A stretch of DNA of 63,045 nt. Origin: Bacteroidales bacterium (GTDB lineage: Bacteria > Bacteroidota > Bacteroidia > Bacteroidales > WCHB1-69). Below are positions 24,793 through 33,745 of the stretch, piece by piece (within the stretch, counting starts at the first letter, position 1; each line of letters starts with the position of its first letter). The translations under genes were made by a program, and so were the position numbers. The stretch covers positions 1 through 63,045 of the forward strand of contig JAGCGA010000001.1 in the NCBI GenBank assembly GCA_017649855.1, written 5' to 3'. Under the pieces are notes generated by a model. It was not told the DNA's origin and made no database searches. It was given only the letters and a program-made list of their open reading frames with translations.

Positions 24793-27711
24793 ATGGCAAT
24801 TATGAAAAGATATTTGCTTCTGTTGGTGTTGTGCATGGTGGCGGGAAGCCTCTCTGCCCAACCCATGAAGATCAACACCTTCACCCTGAAGAACGGCATG
24901 CAAGTGATGCTATGTGAAGACCACCAGCAACCTTCCATTTACGGTGCGGTGCTGGTCCATGTGGGTGGTAAGAACGACCCCGCCGACAATACCGGCATGG
25001 CCCACTATCTGGAACATCTGATGTTTAAAGGCACAGACCGTATTGGCACCACTGATTGGGATGCGGAGAAGCCGTTGCTTGATGAGATCGATAAACTGTA
25101 CGATGCCTTGCATGAGGAAAAAGACCCAGCCAGACGCAACGAGATCCTGAAGAAAATTAACGATGCGAGTTCCCAGGCTGCGCAGTATGCCATCCCCAAT
25201 GAGGTGGATGTAATCCTGAGCAAGATGGGTGGCACGGGGGTGAACGCTTTTACCTCCAATGATGTGACCTGTTATCATAACATGTTCCCTTCCAATCAGC
25301 TGGAGAAATGGCTTACCGTATATGCGGAGCGTTTCCGCCGTCCAGTCTTCCGCCTCTTCCAGTCAGAGTTGGAAGCTGTATATGAGGAGTTCAACATGTA
25401 TGCCGACCAGCCGACCAGCGTTTTCTTTGAGGATGCCATTGCCGCTGCCTACGGAGGTCATCCCTACGGCCGCCCGGTCATCGGCTACCAGGAGCATCTG
25501 AAGAACCCGCAGACATCTGCCATGGAGAAGTTTTTCGTCACCTATTATCATCCTTATAATATGACCCTGATCTTGGCAGGCGATTTTGATGCCGAAGGGA
25601 TCAAGCCTCTTCTCGAAAGTACGATGGGTAAGCTTCGCAATGAATATGTGAAAGAGTTTCACGGTTCACGGCTTCGTGAGGCTCCTGTGGTGAAGAAAAA
25701 CCTGGATACCAAGGTGGTTCCATTTAATGGCGTCCAGACGGTAACTGTTGCCGAGACACCCGTCAAGATGGGTGTTGTTGAGTTCCAGACGGTAGGCAGT
25801 GCTGACAAGGAGGCCTTTTATCTGGATATTTTGAGCGGACTGCTCAACAATGAAGCCGGAACAGGCCTTTTGGATGGGTTGGTGAAGGAGAACAAGCTGA
25901 TGGAGGCCAGTGCTTTCAACTATGCCATGCTGGAACACGGCCTGTTCGCGCTCTTCTATGTTCCCAAACTCACCGGTCAATCGCACGAAGATGCCGAGAA
26001 AATGGTTCTTGCCGAACTTGATCGGCTGCGCAAAGGGGACTTTAGCGATGAGCTGTTCGAGGCAGTCAAGATGGAGTATCTGCGCGATTATTACGAAAGC
26101 ATGGAGTCGCTGACCAGCAAGTTCTATACAATGGTGGATCTGTCCACTAACTATCTCGATCCCCAAGTCTATTACGAGCGTGAGAAGATGATCCGGCTCT
26201 TGACAAAAGATCAGTTGGTTGAGTTGTCCAGACATTTTTTTGGTTCCGACTACCTCTGTTTCCGATCCAATGTCGGACAAAAGGATATCAAACGGCTGGA
26301 GAAGCCCTCGTGGAAACCTATCGTGACCAAGAATGCCGAGATGTCGTCCAAATATGCTAAGGAAATTGCGGATATGCCGGTCCGGGAGATTGAAAGTCAG
26401 GTCGTTGAGTTGGACAAGGATGTCTTCAAACAGCAAATCGAGAGCGGTACGACCTTATATTACAAGGAAAATCCTTACAACGATATCTTTACCCTGCAGT
26501 TGATCTTCCAATATGGCAGTTTACAGGACCCTATGTTGCCGGTGGCGGTGGACTATGTATCCTATCAAGGTTCTGGGAAGAATTACTCAGGAGCTCAGTT
26601 CCAGTTGGATTTGCAGAAGTTAGGGGCCAGCATGACCATCAGCACTTCTGACAGGGAGACGTATGTCACCATCTCCGGATTTGACGAGTCCCTGCCGCAA
26701 GTGTTGCAATTGTGCAGCCAGAAGCTTATGGACCCAGGTAATGAGGAGAAGTATCTGGATCTGATCGTGGAGCAACGCCGTTCCGAGGCGGAAATGAACC
26801 ATTCCGATGCGGAAGTCTGGGGCTCTGCGCTTTATTACTACGCCCTGTATGGAAAGAACTCCCCCTATCTGACCCGTCCTTCCTTGAAGAGTATCGAGAA
26901 GCAGTCGGGAAAGCAATTGCTGGATGTATTCTCAAATGTCTTGCGTAGTGCCATGGATGTCACCTATGTGGGTCGTGTTCCTATGGAGGAAATGGCTGAG
27001 TGGATCAGAGAGATTTTTGCTTTCCAGCATAATCCTGCGGAGAAGAAGAGTCCCGTCCGGGAGCAAGTTCGCCATAGCGAGTCCAAGGTGTTGCTGGCCG
27101 ACAATAAGCAGTTCATGCAGAGCAACATCTATTTCCTCATCAATGGGGAGCCACTGAATCGCCAGTCTCTGGTGACCAAGACATTATACAATGAGTATAT
27201 GGGCGGCAGCATGGCCGGTGTCATCTTCCAGGAGATTCGTGAGTTGCGTTCTTTGGGCTATTCCGCCTATGGTACTTACAATTTTGATGAGATTACGCGT
27301 CAACCAGGCTACATGATGGGCTATTTGGGCACTCAGGCCGACAAGACCAATGAGGGCGTGGTGGCGATGAGCGAGCTTTTGTCAACTTTCCCTAAGCGGC
27401 CGGAGAAGTTCGAGATGGCCAAAGAGTCCGCCATTCGCCAAATGGAGTCTTCTTATCTCTCTTTCCGCCAGATGCCCAACCAAATGCGCGTCTGGGAGGA
27501 GATGGGCTATGGGAAAGACCCGCGCTCTGAGCGTCTGAAACTGCTCAAATCGATCAATATGGACGATGTGCAGAAGTTCCATCAGGCCAACATGGCGGGC
27601 CGTCCGATTGTCATCACCATCGCCGGCGACACAAGGCGCTTTGATACCAAAGCCTTGAAGAAAATCGGCAAAGTGGTGAAGGTGAAGTACACAGACATCA
27701 TCGTCGATTAA
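24793..27711 (+). CDS. Secreted M16 (pitrilysin/insulinase) zinc metalloprotease
   Basis: 972 residues. A signal peptide, RYLLLLVLCMVAGSLSAQ, directs it to the periplasm. The inverted zinc motif HYLEH (His71, Glu74, His75) followed by ELEAVYEE (192-199) marks an active N-terminal M16 half; the second half (about 550-972) has lost the motif, as in the family's pseudo-domain. It resembles the single-chain, two-half M16 peptidases of Bacteroidetes. It probably degrades peptides inside the envelope. The second in-frame ATG at 24802 (MKRYLLLL) could be the real start. It is separated from pgk by 41 nt. Confidence 0.9.
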   Translation: MAIMKRYLLLLVLCMVAGSLSAQPMKINTFTLKNGMQVMLCEDHQQPSIYGAVLVHVGGKNDPADNTGMAHYLEHLMFKGTDRIGTTDWDAEKPLLDEIDKLYDALHEEKDPARRNEILKKINDASSQAAQYAIPNEVDVILSKMGGTGVNAFTSNDVTCYHNMFPSNQLEKWLTVYAERFRRPVFRLFQSELEAVYEEFNMYADQPTSVFFEDAIAAAYGGHPYGRPVIGYQEHLKNPQTSAMEKFFVTYYHPYNMTLILAGDFDAEGIKPLLESTMGKLRNEYVKEFHGSRLREAPVVKKNLDTKVVPFNGVQTVTVAETPVKMGVVEFQTVGSADKEAFYLDILSGLLNNEAGTGLLDGLVKENKLMEASAFNYAMLEHGLFALFYVPKLTGQSHEDAEKMVLAELDRLRKGDFSDELFEAVKMEYLRDYYESMESLTSKFYTMVDLSTNYLDPQVYYEREKMIRLLTKDQLVELSRHFFGSDYLCFRSNVGQKDIKRLEKPSWKPIVTKNAEMSSKYAKEIADMPVREIESQVVELDKDVFKQQIESGTTLYYKENPYNDIFTLQLIFQYGSLQDPMLPVAVDYVSYQGSGKNYSGAQFQLDLQKLGASMTISTSDRETYVTISGFDESLPQVLQLCSQKLMDPGNEEKYLDLIVEQRRSEAEMNHSDAEVWGSALYYYALYGKNSPYLTRPSLKSIEKQSGKQLLDVFSNVLRSAMDVTYVGRVPMEEMAEWIREIFAFQHNPAEKKSPVREQVRHSESKVLLADNKQFMQSNIYFLINGEPLNRQSLVTKTLYNEYMGGSMAGVIFQEIRELRSLGYSAYGTYNFDEITRQPGYMMGYLGTQADKTNEGVVAMSELLSTFPKRPEKFEMAKESAIRQMESSYLSFRQMPNQMRVWEEMGYGKDPRSERLKLLKSINMDDVQKFHQANMAGRPIVITIAGDTRRFDTKALKKIGKVVKVKYTDIIVD

Positions 27712-27734
27712 CACGCTGTCGTGTATGGAAATTC

Positions 27735-27764
27735 CAAGGCTGTTCTTCGGAATGGCCTTTTTTT
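27735..27764 (+). terminator. Probable terminator after the M16 protease
   Basis: AAGGC and GCCTT flank a loop of about 14 nt, followed by a run of T that continues into the next gene's -7 element (27767-27774). Confidence 0.55.
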
Positions 27765-27766
27765 AT

Positions 27767-27774
27767 TATTTTTG
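27767..27774 (+). promoter_or_regulatory. -7 promoter element for the flippase
   Basis: TATTTTTG followed by C, 22 nt before the ATG at 27796. Confidence 0.6.
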
Positions 27775-27795
27775 CAACCTTGAAAATCTTGAAAG

Positions 27796-29319
27796 ATGGG
27801 CGTCATCATCAAACAGAGCATCAAAGGAACCTTGGTCAACGCCATCGGTATCGGTGTCGGCTTCTTGACCACCTTCTTTGTCATCACCCACTACCTGACT
27901 TCCGAGGTGGTGGGCTTGACACGCATCATGATTGACGCGGCGGTGCTCTTCTCCAGTTTCGCCCAGTTGGGAACTACCTCCTCCATCATCCGTTTCTTTC
28001 CCTACTTTAAGGATGAGGAGTCTAAGAACCACGGCTTCTTTTTCTGGACACTGGTGGTGCCATTGGTTGGCTTTCTGCTCTTTATGGTGGTGCTGACCAT
28101 CTTCAAGCGGCCCATCTTGAATGTATATGCCGACAAGTCGCCGCTCTTTGTGCAGTACTTCAAGTTCGTCATCCCGCTGTCGCTCTTCATGTTGTATCAA
28201 TCGGTGTTCGAGACCAACTGCAACGTGCTGATGCGCATTGTGGTGCCGAAGTTCGTGCGCGAGGTGGGCGTGCGGGTGGCGCTGCTGGTCATCTATATCC
28301 TCTATGGTACCCACCATATCACGCTCGACGGACTGGTGGTGGGCTTCTGTCTCACCTATCTCCTGGCCGTTGTGGTGGATCTGGTCTATCTGTTCACCTT
28401 GGGCAAGATATCACTCAAGCCTGACCTCAGGTTCCTGACCAAGCCGCTGGTGAAAGACTTTCTGTTCTACACCTCTTTCTTGATCCTTGCCGCCATCGCG
28501 GGTGGTATCACCCCCTTGCTGAACACCTTCTTCGTGAGTGCCAAACTGGGTCTGTCTTTCACGGGTGTCTTTGCCATTGCCAACTACATCGCGACTGTTA
28601 TCGAGATTCCCAACCGCTCCCTGAACGCTATTGCGCAGCCCAACCTGGCAGAGGCCATCAAGAACAAAGACATGGAGAAGGCCACCAACCTGTGCCGTTC
28701 CGTGACGCTGCATCTGCTGCTTTCTAGCACCTTGATATTTTTCTTTATCTGGATTAACATTGATTTGCTATTCAATATCTTACCTAATGGCGAAGAGTAT
28801 GCTGCCGGCAAGTGGGTGGTCTTCATTCTGGGATTGGCACGACTCTCCAACTCCGCCTTAAGTATCAGCAATAACGCCTTGTCCTATTCCCGTTACTACT
28901 ATTTCTCCCTCTTCTTCACGCTTCTCCTGACGATCTCTGCGATCTTGCTCAACTTGTGTTTGATTCCCAGAATGGGTATTGAAGGAGCTGCTCTTTCCAC
29001 CCTCGTCTCTTACCTATTCTATTATTTGTTGATGCTGGTTATTGTCAAGTGGAAGCTGGATATCTCTTTCCTGAGCCGTCAGCATTTGAAGGTCCTGGTG
29101 ATAGGGGTAGCCCTGTTTGTTGCCGACTATCTTCTGACGCACGGGCTCATCCAACCGCGCTTGCACATCGCGGAACAAAGCCTGTGGGTCCAGATTGGGG
29201 AGGCCGTCGTGCGCTCGCTGGCGTGGCTGGCCATTGCCACCTGGGTGGTCTATCACTGGCACATCTCCGAAGAGGTGAACAGGATTTTGGACAAGATGCT
29301 GAGAAAGGCAAAAGCATAG
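27796..29319 (+). CDS. Polysaccharide/lipid-linked oligosaccharide flippase (MATE/Wzx superfamily)
   Basis: 507 residues with about 14 hydrophobic helices, the first being GTLVNAIGIGVGFLTTFFVI and the last near 470-490. The N-terminal half has the Wzx-like AQLGTTSSIIRFFPYF with charged loop residues. It should move an undecaprenyl-linked glycan across the inner membrane. No glycosyltransferases are next to it, so the glycan is unknown. Its promoter is at 27767-27774. Confidence 0.83.
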   Translation: MGVIIKQSIKGTLVNAIGIGVGFLTTFFVITHYLTSEVVGLTRIMIDAAVLFSSFAQLGTTSSIIRFFPYFKDEESKNHGFFFWTLVVPLVGFLLFMVVLTIFKRPILNVYADKSPLFVQYFKFVIPLSLFMLYQSVFETNCNVLMRIVVPKFVREVGVRVALLVIYILYGTHHITLDGLVVGFCLTYLLAVVVDLVYLFTLGKISLKPDLRFLTKPLVKDFLFYTSFLILAAIAGGITPLLNTFFVSAKLGLSFTGVFAIANYIATVIEIPNRSLNAIAQPNLAEAIKNKDMEKATNLCRSVTLHLLLSSTLIFFFIWINIDLLFNILPNGEEYAAGKWVVFILGLARLSNSALSISNNALSYSRYYYFSLFFTLLLTISAILLNLCLIPRMGIEGAALSTLVSYLFYYLLMLVIVKWKLDISFLSRQHLKVLVIGVALFVADYLLTHGLIQPRLHIAEQSLWVQIGEAVVRSLAWLAIATWVVYHWHISEEVNRILDKMLRKAKA

Positions 29320-29355
29320 TATCCCATGAACCCTCTTCGCGTTTGCAAAATAGTG

Positions 29356-29363
29356 TATCTTTG
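29356..29363 (+). promoter_or_regulatory. -7 promoter element for the C69 dipeptidase
   Basis: TATCTTTG followed by C, 59 nt before the chosen ATG at 29422. TTTG at 29342-29345 is too close (10 nt) to be a normal -33. Confidence 0.55.
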
Positions 29364-29421
29364 CACCATGATAGCCCCATGACGCTATCGCTGTTTTTTG
29401 ATAATTGTAAAACTTGATAAT

Positions 29422-31023
29422 ATGAAGATAAAAGCTTTGTTATGCACACTGATTTGTGCTTTGTTATTTGGTTGGTCCTATGCCCAAGAGACTGAACTTG
29501 TGGGTGCCAACTGTACCTCCATCATGGTGGGATGCAAGGCCTCCACGGACGGTTCCGTCATCACGTCGCACACCTGTGACAGCAAATACCGCACCTGGGT
29601 GAAGATGGAGCCGGCTGCCGACCATGCGCCAGGCACCATGCACAAGGTCTATAAGGGCACCATGCACACCAGCACGCCCAACAGCATGGAGAATGTGACC
29701 CTGGCGGGCGAGATCCCCGAGGTGGCGCACACCTATGCCTACATGAACACGGCCTATCCTTGCATGAACGAAAAACAGCTGGCCATGGGCGAGAGCACCT
29801 TCTCCGGTCCTGATACCCTGATGAATGAGAAGGGCATGTTCCTCATCGAGGAGTTGCAGCGCGTAGCCTTGCAACGGTGCGATAACGCCCGCGACGCCAT
29901 CCGGCTGATTGGCGACCTGATTGCGCAATATGGCTACGGCGACGGGGGCGAGTGCATCACCATTGCCGACAAGAAAGAGGTGTGGCAGATGGAGATCCTG
30001 GGCGAGGGCCCCGACAAGATCGGCGGCATCTGGGTGGCGCAACGCGTGCCCGACGATGAGGTGGCCGTCAGCTGCAACGTGGCCCGCATCGGCAAGCTCG
30101 ACCGCAAGAACAAAGACTACTTCATGTGCTCCGACAATATCGAGAAGGTAGCCAAGAAATATGGCCTCTGGGATGGCAAGGGCGACTTTATCTGGTGGAA
30201 GGCCTTCCCCTCCAGCTATAGCGGCAACAAGAACTTCAAAGAGCGCGAGTGGTACATCTTCACCCAGCTGGCGCCGTCGCAGCACTTTGCCCTCGATGCC
30301 GACGAGCTGCCCTTCTCCATCAAGCCCGACCAGAAAGTGTCTCCGCAACGTGTGATGGAGCTCTTCCGTGCCAACTATGAGGGCTGTCCGGAACTCGACC
30401 AGACTCAGAACCTCCTCTACCCGCGCAAGCGCAGGGTGGATGGCGAGATCGTGACCGACACTGTCGTGTGCCCCAACGCCAACCCTTGGATGGACGGCAA
30501 CGAGCGCGCCATGTACAACATGCTCAAACCCGGCGCGGTGACCTTCTACCGCGGCGTGGCCATGTCGTGGTGTTCCTACTCCTTCATCATCCAGTGTCGT
30601 AGCTGGCTGCCTGATGAGATAGGCGGCCTCTGCTGGTTCTCCCTCGAGAATCCCGGCCAGAGCCCGCGCATCCCCATCTATGCCGGGGAGACCTCCCTGC
30701 CCGCCGGCTTTAACATCTGCGGTCACTTCGGCTACAATGAGAATGCGGTCCTCTGGCACTATCGCAAAGCCAACAAGCTGGCTCAGGTGCGCTGGGGTTC
30801 CACCAAGGATATGGTCTATGGCAATATCCTCCACTATGAAGAGAAGGCCATGAAGGAGTTGCCCGACCTGGAAAAACAGGCAACCGCCCTGCTCAAGGAT
30901 GGGAAGAAGAAAGAGGCTGTCAAGATGCTGAACCAATACACTTCCGATTTCGCCGGTGCCACCCGCCAGACCTGGCAGGAGATGGAACACAAGATCTGGG
31001 AGATGTTCTGGACGGGATTTTAA
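29422..31023 (+). CDS. C69-family (U34) dipeptidase
   Basis: 533 residues from the ATG at 29422. MKIKALLCTLICALLFGWSYAQ is a signal peptide. The N-terminal nucleophile segment NCTSIMVGCKASTDGS follows; Cys31 would become the first residue after autocatalytic cleavage (Asn30-Cys31), as in PepD-type Ntn hydrolases. EELQRVALQRCDNARDAI, GECITIADKKEVWQMEI and SWLPDEIGGLCWFSLENPG are conserved in the family. It hydrolyses dipeptides, probably in the periplasm. The in-frame ATG at 29398 would precede the signal by eight polar residues and is less likely. Confidence 0.9.
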   Translation: MKIKALLCTLICALLFGWSYAQETELVGANCTSIMVGCKASTDGSVITSHTCDSKYRTWVKMEPAADHAPGTMHKVYKGTMHTSTPNSMENVTLAGEIPEVAHTYAYMNTAYPCMNEKQLAMGESTFSGPDTLMNEKGMFLIEELQRVALQRCDNARDAIRLIGDLIAQYGYGDGGECITIADKKEVWQMEILGEGPDKIGGIWVAQRVPDDEVAVSCNVARIGKLDRKNKDYFMCSDNIEKVAKKYGLWDGKGDFIWWKAFPSSYSGNKNFKEREWYIFTQLAPSQHFALDADELPFSIKPDQKVSPQRVMELFRANYEGCPELDQTQNLLYPRKRRVDGEIVTDTVVCPNANPWMDGNERAMYNMLKPGAVTFYRGVAMSWCSYSFIIQCRSWLPDEIGGLCWFSLENPGQSPRIPIYAGETSLPAGFNICGHFGYNENAVLWHYRKANKLAQVRWGSTKDMVYGNILHYEEKAMKELPDLEKQATALLKDGKKKEAVKMLNQYTSDFAGATRQTWQEMEHKIWEMFWTGF

Positions 31024-31026
31024 GAG

Positions 31027-31068
31027 AGTTAGGACTTAGCAGTTGTCAGTTAACAGTTAGAAGTTTCG
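31027..31068. repeat. Heptanucleotide tandem repeat, first block upstream of fau
   Basis: Six 7-nt units beginning AGTTAGG, ACTTAGC, AGTTGTC, AGTTAAC, AGTTAGA, AGTTTCG. It starts 4 nt after the dipeptidase stop. Confidence 0.8.
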
Positions 31069-31072
31069 TAAA

Positions 31073-31114
31073 AGCCAATGGCTAATAGCCAACGGCCAAA
31101 AGCCAATAGTCAAT
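31073..31114. repeat. Heptanucleotide tandem repeat, second block running into the fau start codon
   Basis: Six 7-nt units: AGCCAAT, GGCTAAT, AGCCAAC, GGCCAAA, AGCCAAT, AGTCAAT. The last unit contains the first two bases of the fau ATG at 31113. Confidence 0.85.
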
Positions 31115-31640
31115 GGACAAGAAAGAATTACGACAATATATCCGACAGCAGAAGAAACTGCGCACGCCGGAGGAGCTGGCGCAGCAGTCGGTCCGCATCA
31201 TGCAGAAACTGGCGGTGCATCCGCTCTTTGTCACTGCCCAGCGCGTGATGCTCTATGCCTCGCTGCCCGATGAGGTGCAGACGCTCGACTTTTTGCGCGA
31301 CTGGTACACGCGGAAGACCATCATCCTGCCTACAGTGGTGGGTGACGACATTGTGCCGGTGATGATGCGCCCAGAGGACGTCATGAGGGTGGGGGAGTAC
31401 AATATCCTGGAACCCACTGGCGAGCCTTACGAGGGCACGTTTGACCTGATTGTGGTGCCCGGCATGGCCTTCGATGATCGGGGTCATCGGCTGGGGCGTG
31501 GCAAAGGCTACTATGACCGCTTTCTGGCCCAGCATCCAGCGGTGCCGACCATCGGACTCTGTTTTGACTTCCAACAGGTAGAAGAGATTCCCGTGGAGCC
31601 GCACGACAAGCCCGTTGGCGATGTGCTGACTTTGAGTTAG
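31113..31640 (+). CDS. fau: 5-formyltetrahydrofolate cyclo-ligase
   Basis: 175 residues, normal for the family. The basic N-terminus MDKKELRQYIRQQKK, the substrate segment VMMRPEDVMRVGEYNILEP and the ATP-loop GRGKGYYDRFL (about 130-140) identify 5,10-methenyl-THF synthetase. It recycles 5-formyl-THF into the one-carbon pool in the cytoplasm, so it supports the thyA reaction. The start codon is the tail of a heptamer repeat and no ribosome-binding site is evident. Its 3' end overlaps the convergent phosphoesterase gene by 4 nt. Confidence 0.93.
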   Translation: MDKKELRQYIRQQKKLRTPEELAQQSVRIMQKLAVHPLFVTAQRVMLYASLPDEVQTLDFLRDWYTRKTIILPTVVGDDIVPVMMRPEDVMRVGEYNILEPTGEPYEGTFDLIVVPGMAFDDRGHRLGRGKGYYDRFLAQHPAVPTIGLCFDFQQVEEIPVEPHDKPVGDVLTLS

Positions 31641-32776
31641 CGTTTAGCTGAATGTAAAGTGATGAGGATGATCTCCGGCTTGGTGCCGAAACGGAAAGCG
31701 ATGGTGCCGCCGGCCCCTTCGCTGACGTATAGTTGTTGCTCCCCCTCCTGGTAAAGTCCACTCCATTCTTTGAAAAGCCATTGCGCCGGTGACCAGCCGA
31801 AAAGCTTGATCTGAGCTGCATGGGTGTGCCCGGCCAAGGTTAGCGGAATATGGGTGTTGGGCACCACCTCCATCTTCCAGTGGGCTGGATTATGATCCAA
31901 CAGAAGGATGAAGATGCTGTCAGGGATACCTTGGATGGCCGCGGGCAGGTCCACAAAGGAGTTCACGTTCATGCCTCCGCAGTACTCCACTCCTGCCACG
32001 GCAATGGAGTCGTCCCCTCGATGAATATAACGATGCTCGTTGCGTAGTAAGGTCCATCCCAATGAGCGCTCTCTTGCCGCCACCTCTTCGGTTGCACGTC
32101 GCCAATCCCGTTCATCATGGTAGCCATACATGCAATAGTCGTGGTTTCCTAAGATCGAAAAGACTCCGTCAGGCGCAGAAAGAGAGGAAAGGGTCTCCTG
32201 ATAGCGATCCAACTCGTCAGGATGGAGATTGACCAGATCCCCTGTGAAAACGACCACATCGGGATGGGCGTCATTCACCTGCTCCACCACTTTGTGGATG
32301 AACTTGCTTCTTTTGCTATGGGTGCCTACATGCAAATCTGACAGATGGGCGATCTGATATCCCTCAAAAGATTCAGGAAGGCCGGAAACCGTGAGGTCCA
32401 CATGGCGGACCCGCAAATCGGTAAAGCCGAAGATCATACCATAACCTACTATGACCAAAGCTGTCATGAAGAGCCCCACTCCTATCCAGTTGAAAATGGG
32501 GAATGCGGGGTGCCAGAACAGTCCTATCAGTCTGCCTACCAGCGATAAGGCAGCGACGATGATCTGCAGCAGAAAGAAAATCAGCAGAGGCAGCCAGATG
32601 TTCATGGAAAACCGGTTGCCGGCAAGGCTGATCACCATCATCACCACAAAAAGCAGTGTTGGAAGCCAATAGAGGATCTTCCAGATGAGTGCGGAGTGGC
32701 GTACGAAGGAAAACCAAAGGTAAAGATCTGCGCAAAACCAGCAGGAGAGGAATGCGATCAGGAAAAAGCGTAACAT
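31637..32776 (-). CDS. Membrane-anchored calcineurin-like metallophosphoesterase (YaeI/YkuE type)
   Basis: 379 residues. Four N-terminal hydrophobic segments (about 3-21, 34-52, 61-82 and 92-117) precede a soluble phosphoesterase domain: LSDLHVG (about 145-151), FTGDLVNLHP, GNHDYCMYG, then the C-terminal metal ligand in LAGHTHAAQIK. This is the complete binuclear metal set. YaeI/YkuE relatives hydrolyse UDP-diacylglucosamine-like or other phospholipids. The substrate here is not known. It follows lgt by 15 nt on the same strand. Confidence 0.88.
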   Translation of the reverse strand: MLRFFLIAFLSCWFCADLYLWFSFVRHSALIWKILYWLPTLLFVVMMVISLAGNRFSMNIWLPLLIFFLLQIIVAALSLVGRLIGLFWHPAFPIFNWIGVGLFMTALVIVGYGMIFGFTDLRVRHVDLTVSGLPESFEGYQIAHLSDLHVGTHSKRSKFIHKVVEQVNDAHPDVVVFTGDLVNLHPDELDRYQETLSSLSAPDGVFSILGNHDYCMYGYHDERDWRRATEEVAARERSLGWTLLRNEHRYIHRGDDSIAVAGVEYCGGMNVNSFVDLPAAIQGIPDSIFILLLDHNPAHWKMEVVPNTHIPLTLAGHTHAAQIKLFGWSPAQWLFKEWSGLYQEGEQQLYVSEGAGGTIAFRFGTKPEIILITLHSAKR

Positions 32777-32791
32777 GGCAGGGTGTCGGGG

Positions 32792-33682
32792 CTATTTGGC
32801 GGCTTTCTCTTCGGCGGGCTCCTCAGGATAAGGGCAGGTGGGGTAGTTGGTCCTGACAAAGGAGTAGATGAGCAGACCCAAGCCCAGGAGGATGGCGGGG
32901 ATGCTGAGCCATTGCCCGTTGTTGAGCAGGTGTCCCACTTCGGTTTCCACCTGAACCTCTTTGAAAAACTCGATGATGAAGCGCGCTATGAAGATGACTG
33001 TCAAGGTGATGCCGGAAGTCCGGCCAGCAGCCACCTTGCCCTTGGCGAATTTGAAATAATAGATGGCCAGACAGGCGAAGAGTGTCAGATAGACGATGGC
33101 TTCATAGATCTGGGCGGGGTGTCGGAAGGTGCCCGCAATGCCAAAGCCCCCGAGGGTGAAGTCAAAAGCCCAAGGCACATCGGTGATCTTGCCCACGATC
33201 TCATGGTTCATCAGGTTGCCGCAGCGTACCAGCCCGGCCGCAATGGGTATCGCGATGGCCAGACGGTCCAACAACCACAGGAAGTTGATTTTATGACGCC
33301 AAGTGTAATAGATGACAAACAGGATGATGGCGATAACACCGCCATGACTGGCCAATCCTTGGTAGCCCACAAAATGACCGTCATGGATGGGCAGGATGAT
33401 CTCCAACGGGTTGGTGATGAACATCTTCGGCTCATAAAAGAGGAAGTGACCCAACCGTAAGCCCACGATGGTCCAAAGAATGGTCCAGAAGGAGATCTTG
33501 TCGAGCAGCTTCTGGGAGAGGTGCTCCGTCTTGAAGATGCGTTGGAGGGTGTAGTAGGCCAGCAGGAATCCGACAGCCAGCAGGATGCCGTACCAACGGA
33601 CCTCCATGGATCCGATATGGAAAGCGACAGGATTCACCGTCCAGGTGACCGTTGCCAGTATATGATTTAAAATGCTATTCAT
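32792..33682 (-). CDS. lgt: Prolipoprotein diacylglyceryl transferase
   Basis: 296 residues with seven-helix Lgt topology. VGLRLGHFLFYEPK, the Lgt signature RCGNLMNHEIVGKITDVPWA and RHPAQIYEA hold the conserved Arg, Glu and His residues. It transfers diacylglycerol from phosphatidylglycerol to the Cys of lipoboxes in the inner membrane, the first step of lipoprotein maturation, so it serves the lipoproteins at 5.2, 5.6, 40.8 and 53 kb. The C-terminal tail PEEPAEEKAAK is a charged extension. Promoter at 33705-33712. Confidence 0.96.
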   Translation of the reverse strand: MNSILNHILATVTWTVNPVAFHIGSMEVRWYGILLAVGFLLAYYTLQRIFKTEHLSQKLLDKISFWTILWTIVGLRLGHFLFYEPKMFITNPLEIILPIHDGHFVGYQGLASHGGVIAIILFVIYYTWRHKINFLWLLDRLAIAIPIAAGLVRCGNLMNHEIVGKITDVPWAFDFTLGGFGIAGTFRHPAQIYEAIVYLTLFACLAIYYFKFAKGKVAAGRTSGITLTVIFIARFIIEFFKEVQVETEVGHLLNNGQWLSIPAILLGLGLLIYSFVRTNYPTCPYPEEPAEEKAAK

Positions 33683-33704
33683 ATTCTCATCTTTTTTTGA
33701 GGTG

Positions 33705-33712
33705 CAAAAATA
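33705..33712 (-). promoter_or_regulatory. -7 promoter element for lgt
   Basis: TATTTTTG followed by C on the minus strand, 22 nt before the ATG at 33682. Confidence 0.65.
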
Positions 33713-33745
33713 CGCTTTTTTACGAAAAATGGGGTGTGGCTCTCA

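Noticed and set aside
29342..29363. TTTG 10 nt upstream of TATCTTTG as a -33/-7 pair (also at 17154 and 56092)
   Set aside because: The spacing is half the usual 17-23 nt; probably chance in AT-rich DNA, though it recurs three times.
29464..30990. A 508-residue minus-strand frame
   Set aside because: Antisense to the C69 dipeptidase; composition is typical of a complement of coding sequence.
21796..31114. CRISPR-like arrays
   Set aside because: The 7-nt units are contiguous with no spacers and there are no cas genes in the window.
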